A stretch of 64,000 bases of DNA. It comes from Sinotaia quadrata. Lineage: Eukaryota > Mollusca > Gastropoda > Architaenioglossa > Viviparidae. The notes under the pieces are model-generated. The model worked only from the letters and a program-made list of their open reading frames with translations, ran no database searches and had not been told where the DNA came from. The DNA lies in the NCBI GenBank assembly GCA_028829895.1, contig CM054181.1:31900857-31964856 (forward strand). Direction: 5' to 3'. Both the position numbers and the translations under genes were made by a program. This document shows, piece by piece, positions 13,601 through 27,862 of this stretch. Each line of letters begins with the position of its first letter. Position 1 is the first letter of the stretch.

Positions 13601-16600
13601 ATTCTAATTTAATCTCTAATTTCAAATCTTGTAAACTTAATTTGTCATTCATTTTTTCTCTTAAATTAAGAATTACAAAAATTGTATTTGTTATAAGAGA
13701 CAGATAGCAGGGAATATTCTTTTTCTAAAGTAACATGTTATTTTTCTTGTGAGATCTGCGAATCTCGGATTCAGCCTATGTGAAACCTATTTGAAATTTC
13801 TTAAACTTAATTTGTTATTATTCTTTTATATTTAATAAATTTTGTTAAATTTAAAACTTGCTCACTCAATTACGTAACTGAGGTAAATGTGTATAGGGGA
13901 CAGTGGGGGCTTGTAAAATTGACGTAATTTACGTTTTGACAAAGACAGTCGCGACACATTTCTTAGAGGAAGTCTGTCACCTAATAGGGGAGAAATTGTG
14001 AGGGCCTGGTAACGACTTTGAGACTGAAGCATAGGTTCGTTCAGTTAGGAGTCGGTTATCTGGACGGGTAACACTTGGGGTGGGAGACGTAATTAACGAC
14101 GTACCCCAGGGCTTGACCTAGTCACTCCCAGACTGCAGAAGACAAAGACCCTGTCGTGGACCTAGTGTATGATTGTAGACGGATTGGAAGTGGAGAGGTA
14201 ATTAATTCATATTTTAATATCATCTTCATTAGATAATCATTGACACTAGCACATCCATTCACATAACTGGAGTCGTCTGGTAATGTCCTTGGAGTCCATT
14301 TCACACTGAGAAATGGATATTATGAAAAAGATGTAAAACGAATATAAACAGAGGAACACAGAACATGATGTAATCATTAGACTATCTAATTACAATAACG
14401 AAAGAAAGAAATGAAAGGAAGACAAATTATTCCAAGAAATTGTGATGTTATAAAAAGAGAGAATGAGTTGTCATAAGAAGACTCCTATAAAATTATTATG
14501 GAGCCACCATACATTGACACAGTACTATTGTTGCCATATTTGACTATTACAGCATTTACATTTGTCGAAAACATGGCCGAGGTCTTTTGCACACGTGTGG
14601 TTATCCATCATTGTGTTTATATACAATGTGTTTTTGTATGTATTAACATTTCGACACATGTAGATGCAATGGAGTCTAAGAAAACATATGCGGATTTAAA
14701 TCAGTCGGAAAGCATGTCTTACTTCACAGACAGCGTCTCATCACTAAATAAAGAACAATGCCCAGAGGGAAGATGCCAAGTACAAATTTCTAATTTATTC
14801 TAAATATTATTATAACTCAAATACAAACATTTTGTCATTTTTTTTATGGACATCGGAAAATACCGTCAACAGAGACAGTAAGCATCATTGTCATAGAAAG
14901 TAAAGTAGAAGAAATCTTTGACTTGTTTCAAATCATATGCTCATAGTTCTTTCTTACTTGTTTATTAAATATCGTTAATTATGTTCCAATGTAAGGCTAC
15001 TAATAGTGTAATTAATTTATACATTTTTAAACTGTTATACTTTATAAATATTTTTAATTGCAGTGAACTTCATAAAAACAACATATCATATCTGACAATG
15101 GGAATATTTGTCGATCTAACAGGACTACAATATCTGTAAGAATAGTTGTTTATTTCCATTTAACTTTCTTCGTCTAGAGTTGCCATTATTTTATGTAATA
15201 GATACAAATATAAAATTTAGAAATATCCTTTATATAAACTGATGATAGTTGCATACCCGTCAACAGATACTTTCTTCTGGTCTGACCCTAACTAACTGTA
15301 AATATTTCCCACACACACACACACTGCAATAGTGAAAGCTGAAAGCCGATTTAGAGTGTATGCTTCTGGTTAAGGTAGATTACTGTGATCTCTAGTGAAA
15401 CGAAAACAAAATCTGATTCCGAATATCTTCGATACCAAACTGAAATTGAGTTGTTCTGCTCAGGTCATATATAACACTGTTTTATGTTATGAAACGTCAC
15501 ATTATCTTCATCAATGTGTGTCAGTAACTTTTTTGTCAACGCACTGTACTGCACAACACCAGACGTGACGGTGTAAAGTTACACAACCGCGACTGGATTA
15601 GCAACACTTTAGTTACAATTATGCGTATATAAATAGTACCTACAACTGATATATGAATACAGTTTCCTGTAAGTGATTTTATCTCCGCAAAGTCTAGATC
15701 TTTAGCTAAAGAGTAATGTGGATTTCGTTTTGCAAAGTCTAGATCTGTAGATAGACAGGAGCATGGATAATCACATGTCACTGATTTAAGGACAGCATTG
15801 ACGTGAATCTAAACTGTGAATAAATTAGTAATTAAAATATAGAGTACATTACTACGTAGCACGTCTTACTTTCTGAAGTTTTATATTACTATCCACTGGT
15901 TAGTCTGATCGCAGTCATTTTCAGTGAACCATTCTGAGGAATAGCAACACATTAATTTTATCCATCTTGGAACGTTCATATTTCTAATGTTATTGATAAT
16001 AATTAGGATAACAACTTTCAAATATTTTACCATTGCAAGAGTTGAAAATCTAATATAAAATTAATTCCAGTGATATCTGAATTTAAGTGTTTTGTGAATA
16101 ATTACGCACTCTGAAATGGGTGAGCTATCTTTAATATTCCAGTAAAATTTATTTTTTTTATAATAACTGTACAAAGATTTATTGACGGATATACCATACT
16201 TTTTCAAGTTCTGAGAGAATACAAAAAGATTAAAAAAGTGATAATCTAAAATATGTAACTCTTGATCACCACATCAATTCAGACGCAGATAGAAGGACAC
16301 ATGAGAATTCAAACATGTGTTCTTCGAAAATTTAAATAAGCAATCTTAAAGTGAAACTAAAGAAAGGTGAAATTATAATGTTTAAAAGTTTTTATTAATA
16401 AAATGGACTTTGCCCTACTGGATAAAATAGCAAAGTGCATAAATGTAGTGTTTCAGTGGTGACATTAGTGATTAATCTAGTGACTATATACGTGATAGAG
16501 TATAACACTCTTCCTTTAAAAATTTTAATGAAGGATACACAATAGGGCATTCCATTACACACAGGTTTACAATTCTTTAGAAAGACATGTTTACTAATAG

Positions 16601-19600
16601 AGCGCACTATAAACATAATTATTCTTTTTTAACACAAACAAGAAGAGGAAATTTAAAGCAAACACAAATCTGAAACGGTGTTAATTTTTCATTATAATTA
16701 CACATATAACTGATAATTGAAAATATTTAGTCGTCTCTTGATTACGTCATTACAGAAATCATGTGCGATGGCGTGTTGCAACGCTGTATTTTGGTCTGAG
16801 TAGAGTAAGACCAATTTGTGAATGACGTGACACAAGAGGAATAGTGATTTAAAAGCAGGGACTAAACTTAGAACAAAATATATTCACCGTACTATTTAAA
16901 AAATTGTCCCTTAAACAGGTCTCCAGAATAAATCATTACGTATTTTTTTATATTGTGTTTTTTACTGTTTAGTTACGTCATGTTTATTAATTCCCAATAT
17001 ATGCTAACTAGCAATTCAAGTATTAATTGTTTGCTTTTATAATTTTATAACATTATATAATATTTTTTATATAATCTTCTGATGTATTTCAGTAATCTCA
17101 GCCATAACAATCTGTCAGACCTGAGATCTGGACTGTTTAGGAATTTAACTAGTCTCAGACGCCTGTGAGTATAATTATTCTTTATTATTTCATCGCCTTT
17201 CTTTATTTCATATCTGATCAAATGACTTCCTTTTAGAGATAGTTGCTTGATATTCAATAAAGTACTTTTACACTTTTTAAAAAAAAATAGAGTCACCTTT
17301 TTATGTTCTTTACATCAAGTTCCAAATTTATATTACTCTCCAATAGATTATATCTAGTAATTCAATTATTTATGGTTACTTTTCAAAACTTTATACAATC
17401 CTCTTATGGTCTGATTCAGTTATCTCAGCTACAACAATATATCAGCCATGAGATATGGACACTTCACGAATCAGATTAGTCTCAGAATCCTGTGGATAGA
17501 ATTATTGTTTTCATGTCATGGTCTTTGATTAATGCAATTTTCAATGATGAAAATATTTGTTCAAATTTGTTGACATGCATTTCGTGTAGAGTCTCTATGC
17601 AAACACGTAAATTAATTAAATATATGCGTGTGTCTGGGTGCATGCGTGCGTGAATGCATGCGGGCGGGTGTCATATTTATTCCTTTAGAGAGATGCATCA
17701 TATGTTTACGCACTATCTAAGGAGCATTAATATTTTAAAGAATATTTTCATTTATTTACATTTTTGCCTTTTTTTGCGCGGTAGGGAATTAATAAGCCTT
17801 TCCTCTTGCATATGTTTTGTAATATTATAATAATGATAACATTAGTAAATGATGACTATGTTGATAGAGGTGATGGTTGTCAAAAAGAATTGAAAAATAC
17901 TACAATTTGATATACGAACAACATTTAATATCAATATTCGACAATGACCTATATAAAACAAATAAGTGAATTCACATAAAGAAACACAATGACCTATATA
18001 AAACAAATAAGTGAATTCACATAAAGAAACACAAATACAATTCACTACAACTGACTGTTCAATCAAGATACAAAATCACACAGAGAAAACTGTTAATCTT
18101 TGCTGACTGCAAATGTCTGGAGGATCCTCTTAAAAGTATTCATGGTCTCATTTCTAAAAAGACAGCACATTGCAGATATAGGGTGACTGATGAAAAGTGA
18201 ATTTTAACTGTTTGATTTACATTTTGGTTTTGGGAATAGAGAAAATAAAATTTACCTAGAACTAATATTATTCATGACGTTCTTTGCACCTCCCAACCAC
18301 CATCTGCTGTACCTGTTGTATGTTCAGAGGTATGCACTGCATTAATCACTGCTAGTGTTTACTTGGCCATGGTCATTTATTGGCCATGGTCGTTTACTGG
18401 CCATGGTCGCACATATTAATACAATACAAGCATGCTCGCTGCATTAATATAAATAAAGAACTAAACACTGTCCAATCAATCTGCCACCGTGGACAAAAAC
18501 TCGTTCGTTCTTAATCTCACTTCCCAAATAAGTAATATGCAATATCCATTCCATATTCATTACAAATTGCATTAAATGAAAGTTGCAGATGATTGAAAAT
18601 GTATATAAATATATTGGAAAATTCCCCATCATATGACGAAAACGTCTATCTTGTTATTGTTTAAAGAGTGGAGTTTTACGACACCCTTATATACCACAAG
18701 GAGAGACATATTAGTATTGTGGGAGAATTATTGATAATTGTAAATTACGATACATCAAATTAGTAGATGAAATAAGCTCCACCTTAACGGACAGCCGCAT
18801 CAAACACATATATAACAAGTTAATCAACTAGTGACCTAATATTCTTAAGTGTTAATACCACACAATACAGGCTGGTAGAATATTCTTAACAAAGCCTATT
18901 ACAGCACATTAAAATATGTTTATATGGCCACGACAATTAAAATGAAACACAAACTCATTCAAACAAAATTATTTTATAATCGCAGGTCTAGTTACTGTTG
19001 GCAGGTTTTGATCACAGTAATAATACTAAAATATTTTTGTAACATTAATTCTATATTATTTTACTAAGTCATAGGAGTGCTCAAATTTATTGATGCATTT
19101 GAAATTATTTGCATTTTACACTTAATTAAATGTGAATATACTCAACGAAGCTAAAACTAGTCATGAGTACTGTCTAGTTCTTTTAATTCCAGCAACAAGA
19201 CAACAGCTATTGTCAGTTACAAAAAATAGAAAGAATTTGACATGAAAATAATGAAAATTATTCTGATGTCATACTAGAAGTCCAGAGGGTATGTAATGAA
19301 AAAGGATGTAATGTAATGTTATTACCAATAGGAGATCTGGGCAATATACGAAATTAGCTTGAAGATTATCTGAATAAACAGCATGTAATCTACAGATATG
19401 CAACAACTCGAACAGCAGTTGTCCTGAAGCTGACCACATCCTCATCGGGCCATGGTCAAATTATCAAACGTTGACCGGTCCGCAGTGATGAAAAGGTCGA
19501 TTTATATTTTGGTTTTGGAAAAAGAGAAAATGACTTTGTCTGATCGTGAGTGCAATGTTGTAGCAAGAGTGCACACATGTATCAAGCAGCAAGTTACACA

Positions 19601-22600
19601 CGTCAACCTGAAAGCATCTGAATTGTATTCTGATCTCAACAGCTAATGGGTAACAGAATGATGGCATCTTATAAGTAGATGCTGATATTTCAAATTGAAA
19701 AGAATTTGTCATAGAAATCAACTTTGTGAGTCATCATAACAAATAATGTTTACACTTGACTGTTTACGTTTTGCTGAAACAATTGTTATAGTATTGTACC
19801 GTTTACGGTTGTTTCAAAGATGAAAAATAAAAATTAAATTCTCAATGGTGATTCATTTATAAAGCAGGGTGAAAGGTATTAATTTGAACTCGTTACTAAA
19901 CAATATGTGCATTTTTATACTATACATTATTTTATTTTATTAAATAAAGCGAATAATATCACATTGAATAACTGTAAACAATTTTAATGGGAGTACCCAG
20001 AATCAAAGACAGGCATTGTGTGTATAAACAATAATTAAATTAAATAATTCTTTAATCACCTTAATATTAAAATCCAAATTACTGAAATAATTATTAATTA
20101 TATTAAAAATATAAAAAATATTAACCTTCTTTAGATCACTCGAACACAACAGGATATCAACCATTGAGGACTTCACATTTTCAGATTTGAGAGCACTTCT
20201 CTTTCTGTAAGTAGTCACTATTTTAATTTATATTAAAGATTAATAATTATATTATTGTTCTATTTCTTTATTGATGTAATTATTCATTGTCTTTCGTACA
20301 TTAATAAATAGACATGATTCAAACTATAAACTCACACAAAATAATAGAATATCAATATTTAATATTATTAATTAGTTCTTCACAAATAATTCTGTTATAA
20401 ATATACTTGTTGTCAAGTGTATTTGTTCAGAAACCGAAAATCAATATATGCACTTAAAAATGAAATAATCGAATCCTAAAGTCCTTGATGACAGATTTGT
20501 TCCTTGAAAATTAAAATAAGCATGTTTTAATGTTTTATTAATAAAATAAACTTTGCTCCACTTGGTAAAATAGCAAAGAGCATAAATGTATTGTTTCAGT
20601 GTTGACATTAGTGATTAATCTAGTGACAATATATGCAATTGAGTTTAACATTCTTTCTTTAAATATATTGATGGAGAATTAAACTGAGGGCATTCCTTTT
20701 ACCACTGTTTTCCATTTCTTTAGTAAATACTTGTTTGAGCACACACAAAACATAATTATTCTCTTTTTATCATAAAACCTGAAGCGGAAAATTAAACAAA
20801 CTTTTAAATCTTGAACCGAGTTAATACATCATTAAAAATACCTATATAAATGATAATTCTTAATATGCATTCGTCTCTTGACCTCGTCATTACAGAAATG
20901 ATGTGATATGGTGTGTTGCCACACTATATGATTTTCTGTGTACTCTTAAAGTAAATCTATGAATTTGTTAGTTAGGTCTGTATAAACCTTGATTTTGGTC
21001 TGTATAGCCTTAAGGTAGATATATGAATTTGTTAGTTAGGTCTGTATACTTTTATTTGGGTTTGTATACCATTAATGTAGATTTACGTATCTATGCATCT
21101 GTTAGTTACGTCTGTACCACTCTTGATTTTTGGTCTGTTTACACTTAATGTAGATATATGAATCTGTTAGTTTGGTCTGTATAACACTTGATACTGGTTT
21201 CTGTATGCTTGTATAAAAGCACACATGGCAATCTGTTGAAATGCAGCCATTAAAAATATATATTTTCAAAAATTAATGTAAATTTAAAACTAAAAAAAAT
21301 AATTCTTGTTAAGTAGATTTGCCTGCCCCTATTTCTAAATTTAATAGTTATATATTTGTTGCGAATGTTAATGTGGCAATTCCTATTTTTTGTAAGTCCC
21401 AGAATTAGAGTATAGAAACTCAGGTGGAGAATGTGCTATAATTTGTTGATGCAATCCAAACCAGCTCCAAGTGGGTGTGTAGCTTTTCTGACTAATTTTC
21501 TCAAGGTTGTTTATAACAACTTCATCCAATGTTATAGACTGAAAGTTATATTGTTGAAGATGTCCTATATTCTAATCACTTTGATTTTGACATAACTCAA
21601 ATCTGGTCATAAAGATGATAGTTATCTTAGACAGAGTAAATATGCCTCCTCCTATTTTAAAATTTAAATGGTATACAATTTGTTAAATTGTCAGAGTAAC
21701 GCCTATCTTTGGCCACCTTATGATATTTTATTTGAAAGTGTCTCAGTTTGAAGTAAATGCTTAAGCATGCTGATGTCAGAGACGGGGCAGAAATGTTGTC
21801 TGCAGATAACACACCTAATGAACGTAATGATGTAGACAAGCCACGGTACACAGAATACTTTTATTGACTCATCTGTTGATAAAAGAGGATGTCATGAGAA
21901 CGTACCAAAAACAGTAGGAAGAAAGGAGGTGAGATGCATGACAGAATACGCAAGTATGGCAAGTGAGTGCAAGGAGGAAAGTGTTTCATTAACTGATGTG
22001 TTTCCTGATTCTCTGGATATGAGTGCAGAGTGTAGTCAAGACCTGACACAAGACACGGTAAAATAGGTGATGGAACCAGTTCAATAGATAATGGAAACGG
22101 GAGTGACAGACTGACAAACAGGAGTGAAGTAAAATTCTAAGGAGTCATGGTTACCTAGAATCTCCAAAGACGAGTGACATGTCAGAGACTTTGCTGAAAA
22201 CAGATTCAGAGTATTATGGTACAGGGAACAGTGAAAGTGGCAGGTGACGATCACTGCAAGCTAGTGACAGAAACTAAAGGAATTCCCACCATAGGTTCTG
22301 GCAATGTGATAGAAGTGAGACAGATTGAATTAACTGAACCAATTGAAACAGGTCATGTTGGCTTAGAGAGATGTATGGTCCGGGGGAGACAATCGATAAC
22401 TCTTGGAGAGTTCAAAGCAGACGAACCCTTGTTCATACAACCACAGGAAACTGACGTACTAGTGATGACCGAAAGTAAGTCTGATCATAGAGTGACTAGA
22501 GAATATACAGTTATGTGACTCTAGACAGTTCTAGAGTCACAGGGGAGATACCGACTAAGATTAAAATTCCAAACTTGATCTTAGTGAGACAGGAAAGGGA

Positions 22601-25600
22601 AAAGGATACAGTCAGACTTGTAAACATAAGGCAAAGTTTGACAATACATTTCAGATACCTAAACCAGCAAAGCACACAAGTCAGTTCAGAAGGGATGACA
22701 ACTGGTTATTTCTTTATGACAAGGGAGAAAATAATCAAAGATGATGTTTCACGCTCTTTAACTGCAATGAATGTGGAGAGTGTAACAATTAGGGTGAAAC
22801 TGAAACAATCGGACTTATTGAGATTTGATACACATTGCACATTGGCTTTCAAAGACTTAACAATTTTCGATAGACACCCATCCCCCAACAAAAGGAATAT
22901 TCACTTCAAAACACAATATAGTAACAAGACACAAACAGGCAAATTACAAATGCTTGATTTAGTACCGAACAGCACAAAAAATAAAATAACCAGGATTCAA
23001 AGAATACTCCAATCATTAAACCAGTCAAAAAGTGTCAGTTATATTACTACACACACAAACACATAAAACACACGCCAACATACATGCAAATACACACATG
23101 TATATATAAATATATGTATGTATAAATTATTTATGGGTGTGGTAATAAAATATTACAGTATTGCTAATCCCATATTACTTCATCGGATTAAATATATTTG
23201 TAATGGACCTCTGTGTAAGGCATGTATGAGGAATTTTCGAGGGCTGTGTTATCATACACGGCAGAGCTGTACACTAATGTGAAAGTTAAAATATGTGTTT
23301 TTCTGAATGTAAGACCCCTCTCCCCACAAAACTGTCCACACTTCCCAGTGCCTTGATTCAGTAAATAATTTCACAAAACTCAATCATTTCTAGAAACAAC
23401 ATTATGTCTGTAAAGAAAACCTTGTTACAATTGTATGGATGATCTCGTTCCCGATTAAACGTATATTGAAATACGAATGCATACATATTGGTTTCTGAGG
23501 CATCACAGTTTTTGCCCCGGTCTTCTTTTTAATCCTTTAATCTGACACAACATAGCAACCTTTGTCGTGAAATCTGCCATAGTTGTGCCGTTCTAAGTTT
23601 ATTTAAATTCAGGTTTCCACCACCAAGTGCTTTCTTTGTAGATTTGAGAAAGTTTATGTCGAAACCCAACTTGCAAATATCTTAATGGACAGAGTGTCCA
23701 AATCCTTCGGCTGATTTTGATTCGGATAGATCATAATATACTGCAAAGAGATTCAGTTGTGTTGTTATTAAAGTCAGCATTGTGTTGTGTGTGTAGTTGT
23801 ACTGGTATTGATTACCTGACAACTGAACAGAATATATAATTGCATGTGAGAAATTGAGATCTAGAGTTGGGATGACATACCACTGAAACAGGTAATCTTT
23901 GACATGACATAATCCTAGCTGATCAAACCAAATATATTGGGGTTATCATGCTGACCGAAATGCAGGTAGACAAATTATTCGAAAGAATTGTGATTTTTTT
24001 TTAAAAGAGAGAGAATGGGTTGTCATAAGCAGAAAAAAATCCACTAAGATTACTGGGGAGCATCCATACAAGGATGCAGTACTATTGTTGCTATATTTGA
24101 TTATTACAGCTTTTACATGTGTCGAAAACATGGCTGAGGTTTTTGCAGATGTGCGGTTAACCAATCTTTATGTTCATATAGCATGTGTTGTGTCTCGTAT
24201 TAACATTTAAACACGTATAGACGCAATGGAGTCTAAGAATAAATCAATCAGAAAGCAAATGCTGTCTTATTTCACAGATTTCCTCTCATCTCTAAATAAA
24301 GTGCAATGACCAGAGGGGAGATGTCAAGTACATATATAAAATATTGTCACAGGGCGCTGGTTGTTGCTGGCCTCTCTCTCCACCTCGAATGTTGTGTGTG
24401 TGTGTGTGTGTGTGTGTGTGTCAGATCATCTGCCACGATGCCGAGATTACACCGAATGACAAGTTGTAAAAAATATAACCAATCTCACATACAGACACCA
24501 CGATATTCTTGTGGGAAAAATATTGTATTCTGTAAATGTGGGGTAAAGTGTAAACATCGGTTGTGCGTGTGAGTAGGTGTGTAAATGTAGTATGAGGGCC
24601 GAAGGAATGAATGATCAAACAACTTCACATACGCACTTTCTCAACAATGAAAGAAAATCCAAGTCTTGATAAAGAGTTAAGAAAAAAATATTCTAAAATG
24701 GGGCTACTCTCATACAACATTAGTCATTCATTCAGAAGCATACAGACACTCATGTGATGGGGAACAAGACCAATGAAAATGATGAATAAATAAAAATTTT
24801 AAAAGTGGCAAAATCAGCAATGTGAGTAGTGGTGAAACCTGCAATAACAACTGCCAGATAAATCACTGAAACAGTTTTCTTTGTGGAAACCCAATACAAA
24901 TAATAAATACAACAGCAGTGATAACTGAAAAAAAAATCTATGCTAATATGCTAATGAAAATTAGCATTACTCATCTATAGGTGAAGACCCAACACAGATA
25001 ATATAATAATAAATTAGAAAAAGCGGTAATTACTGCAAATATAAAACACAAAGTTAATTCAATCAAAATTTAATTTCTGTAGAAAAGTTCAGGGTGAAAA
25101 CACAAGCATCAATAATAAATATTTAACCAGAATGTTCATAAAAATGTTCAATGTTTGGAAATCCAAAATGTCAATGATATTAATAAACTTTAGCTAACCT
25201 ACCTAAGTAAATGCACCACTAAATAAATGTTTTCCTACTTACAAATATTAAGAACCAAACATTGAAACATTCCTGCATGAAGAGTAAAGAAAACTTGACC
25301 ACACTTGCCAACACTCTGGCAAAGAAAAACACAGTTATACTGTTGCCAACACACTGGCAATACACTGAAGTTATGGGTTAATACCTGGCCCCCACTGATG
25401 AATGAGACAATGTACATAAATGTAGAAAAATTATTGAGTCGGCACTGTAGAGTGGACTACATTCACAAAGGGTGATGACCCAATTGTCCTCTATTGCTGA
25501 GCAAGAAGGAAGTCCATCACATTGAAAAGTGTGAAGCAAATGCTGGTGAAGACCAGCTGAGTGTATGGTCAAAATGCCCCCTCCTCACACAACCTTCCTC

Positions 25601-27796
25601 TCTCAGCTTCGAACAAGAACCCTGATGAGTAACTGTTGCTGGGGTATGACTTCATCGATGGCAGGCAGAAAGCAGCAGCCATGAACGACCAGGTAGTCAA
25701 AGGTAAAATGCTCGAACACGAGGTCTCAGCCTAGAAGACCAGTGAACATATGCTATATAAATCCCGAGTTATGATAAACTGGGGAATAAAATTCTGTGCA
25801 TGGGTCCAATGTGGAAAAATTACTATAACACAGCTTGTAAATGATGCACACATTCTTACACTGCCTCCAATATGGATGTGAAGTCTTTTTTATATAACTA
25901 ACTTTTTTCTGGAAAACAAGCACGAGAATCGTATGACTACCCTATTGTTGATTGGTGCTATCACACTAGGTGCATCCATAAAAATATAGTCCCTGATCTA
26001 AAATTATACTTAAGAAACTATTTATAACTATTTATTTTAAATATATTATCTACCTATAGCTAACATATTTATCTAAACTTATCATAAATAAATAGGCAAG
26101 TAAATCAAATTAAATTGCTGAAAGCACAAAATAAACATGCTCGCACACAAACACACTGTCAATGCATGTATCACACCACATTTGCTCCATAATACATATA
26201 CAAACATCATGTGAGGTAAGAAAATCTTTCAAAAATATAAATTTTCCTGATTACACCCTTTGACCCTGACAAATATATTCTAAACTTTTAACTCAAATAC
26301 AAAGATGTTGTCTTGTTTTTGATGGACATTCCACTGGACCTTTGACAGAGACAGTAAGCATCATTGTCATAGAGTAGATGAAATTTTTACCTTTTTAAGA
26401 ATTATGTTTTCATTGTTTTTTCTTTACTTGTTCAAGTAATATCATTAATTATGTTCTAATGTAATGCTACTAATAATGTAATTAATTTATGCATATTTAG
26501 AAATATATTCATTATTCAAAACAGACAGCTCATTAACAATGTTTAAAATGGTGAGGTCAATTAGGTTTTTGTCAAATATGGATGTCAAAACAAGATTATA
26601 GTGAATGATCTAAGATCATTGAGCAAAACACAAATTGCATAACTACATTAATGATTTTCATAAGTTTCTTGATAGGGCACAAGAATTAATATTAATTGCA
26701 AATGGGTATTCATAATAATATATACAATCTTACATCTCATGACCGTGATTCCCCTTTGACTAAAGACTATCATTTGATATCTGAAATATTGATCTATGAG
26801 AAATTTAGTAATCAATACCGGAGAGATTTTTTCGATGACAATCCCCTTATATATAACCCTTCTTCCAGCTTTCGGTAGACAATGCTTTAAAAACCAGCAT
26901 TAGGTGGACCTCGGAGTATATATACACCTTCAAAACCACTTAAATTCACAGGAGATACTATTGAAATATAAAATATATTCAAATATGTCTACAATAAAGA
27001 TAATAGTAAGAGAGAAAATGGCAAAATGATGTATATTTATTAAATAAATAATGCTAGATTTAGATAGAACACATAGCTGTCTGCCTAATGCTGATTTATA
27101 TATATGCAATCTATAACAATGAGTCAAAAGACGAGACTTTGAAAAAGCAAAATCAGATATGTTAATCTTGTGTCTGAAAGACGATGTACTCCGACAAGAT
27201 ATGGTATAAAGAATTTATTAAAAATTCTTTTTATCAAGCAGTTATGTTCACTTGATATTATAAATATCCTCAAATACAGAACAGTATATGCATCCATGAC
27301 CCACATATGTAGTACTAAATGAGCTTTAGAGATCGCTTTCAATTGAATTATAGTTCAAACACTTTAAAAATAAATGTAAATGGTGCTAAATAATTACATC
27401 AGTGTATCATTACATAATTGATTGTTTATTACAAAAGGACAAATAATCTTGTCAATCTTTGTTGAGACTAGTAAATCATTTATTTAATTCCTTCAAGAAT
27501 AATGAAATATATCCCCTACGAAGTTTCAAATTGTAAAATAAAACATGGCTACTAAGAACACATAGCAGAGTGTCGACGGTGAAATAATTTTGTGTAGTCC
27601 ATGTCTAAGAGCAGAGCGTGTGTCTATTTAGGGATATGTGTTGCTCTCATGTCAGAATGTGTAAGCAGCCCAGCACGCATCTTGAAAATGAACTAAGGAA
27701 GAAGTGCACTTATAAAACATGATACATTATAAGCTTAGAGTTACAGATATATTTCATATTAGTAGATGAAATAAACCACCATAAATGACAACTCAA

Positions 27797-27862
<66 letters not shown>

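Noticed and set aside
14498..14803. 101-residue open frame before the G-type exon
   Set aside because: The duplicated copy at 23960-24340 is broken by stops and indels, so there is no sign of coding constraint.
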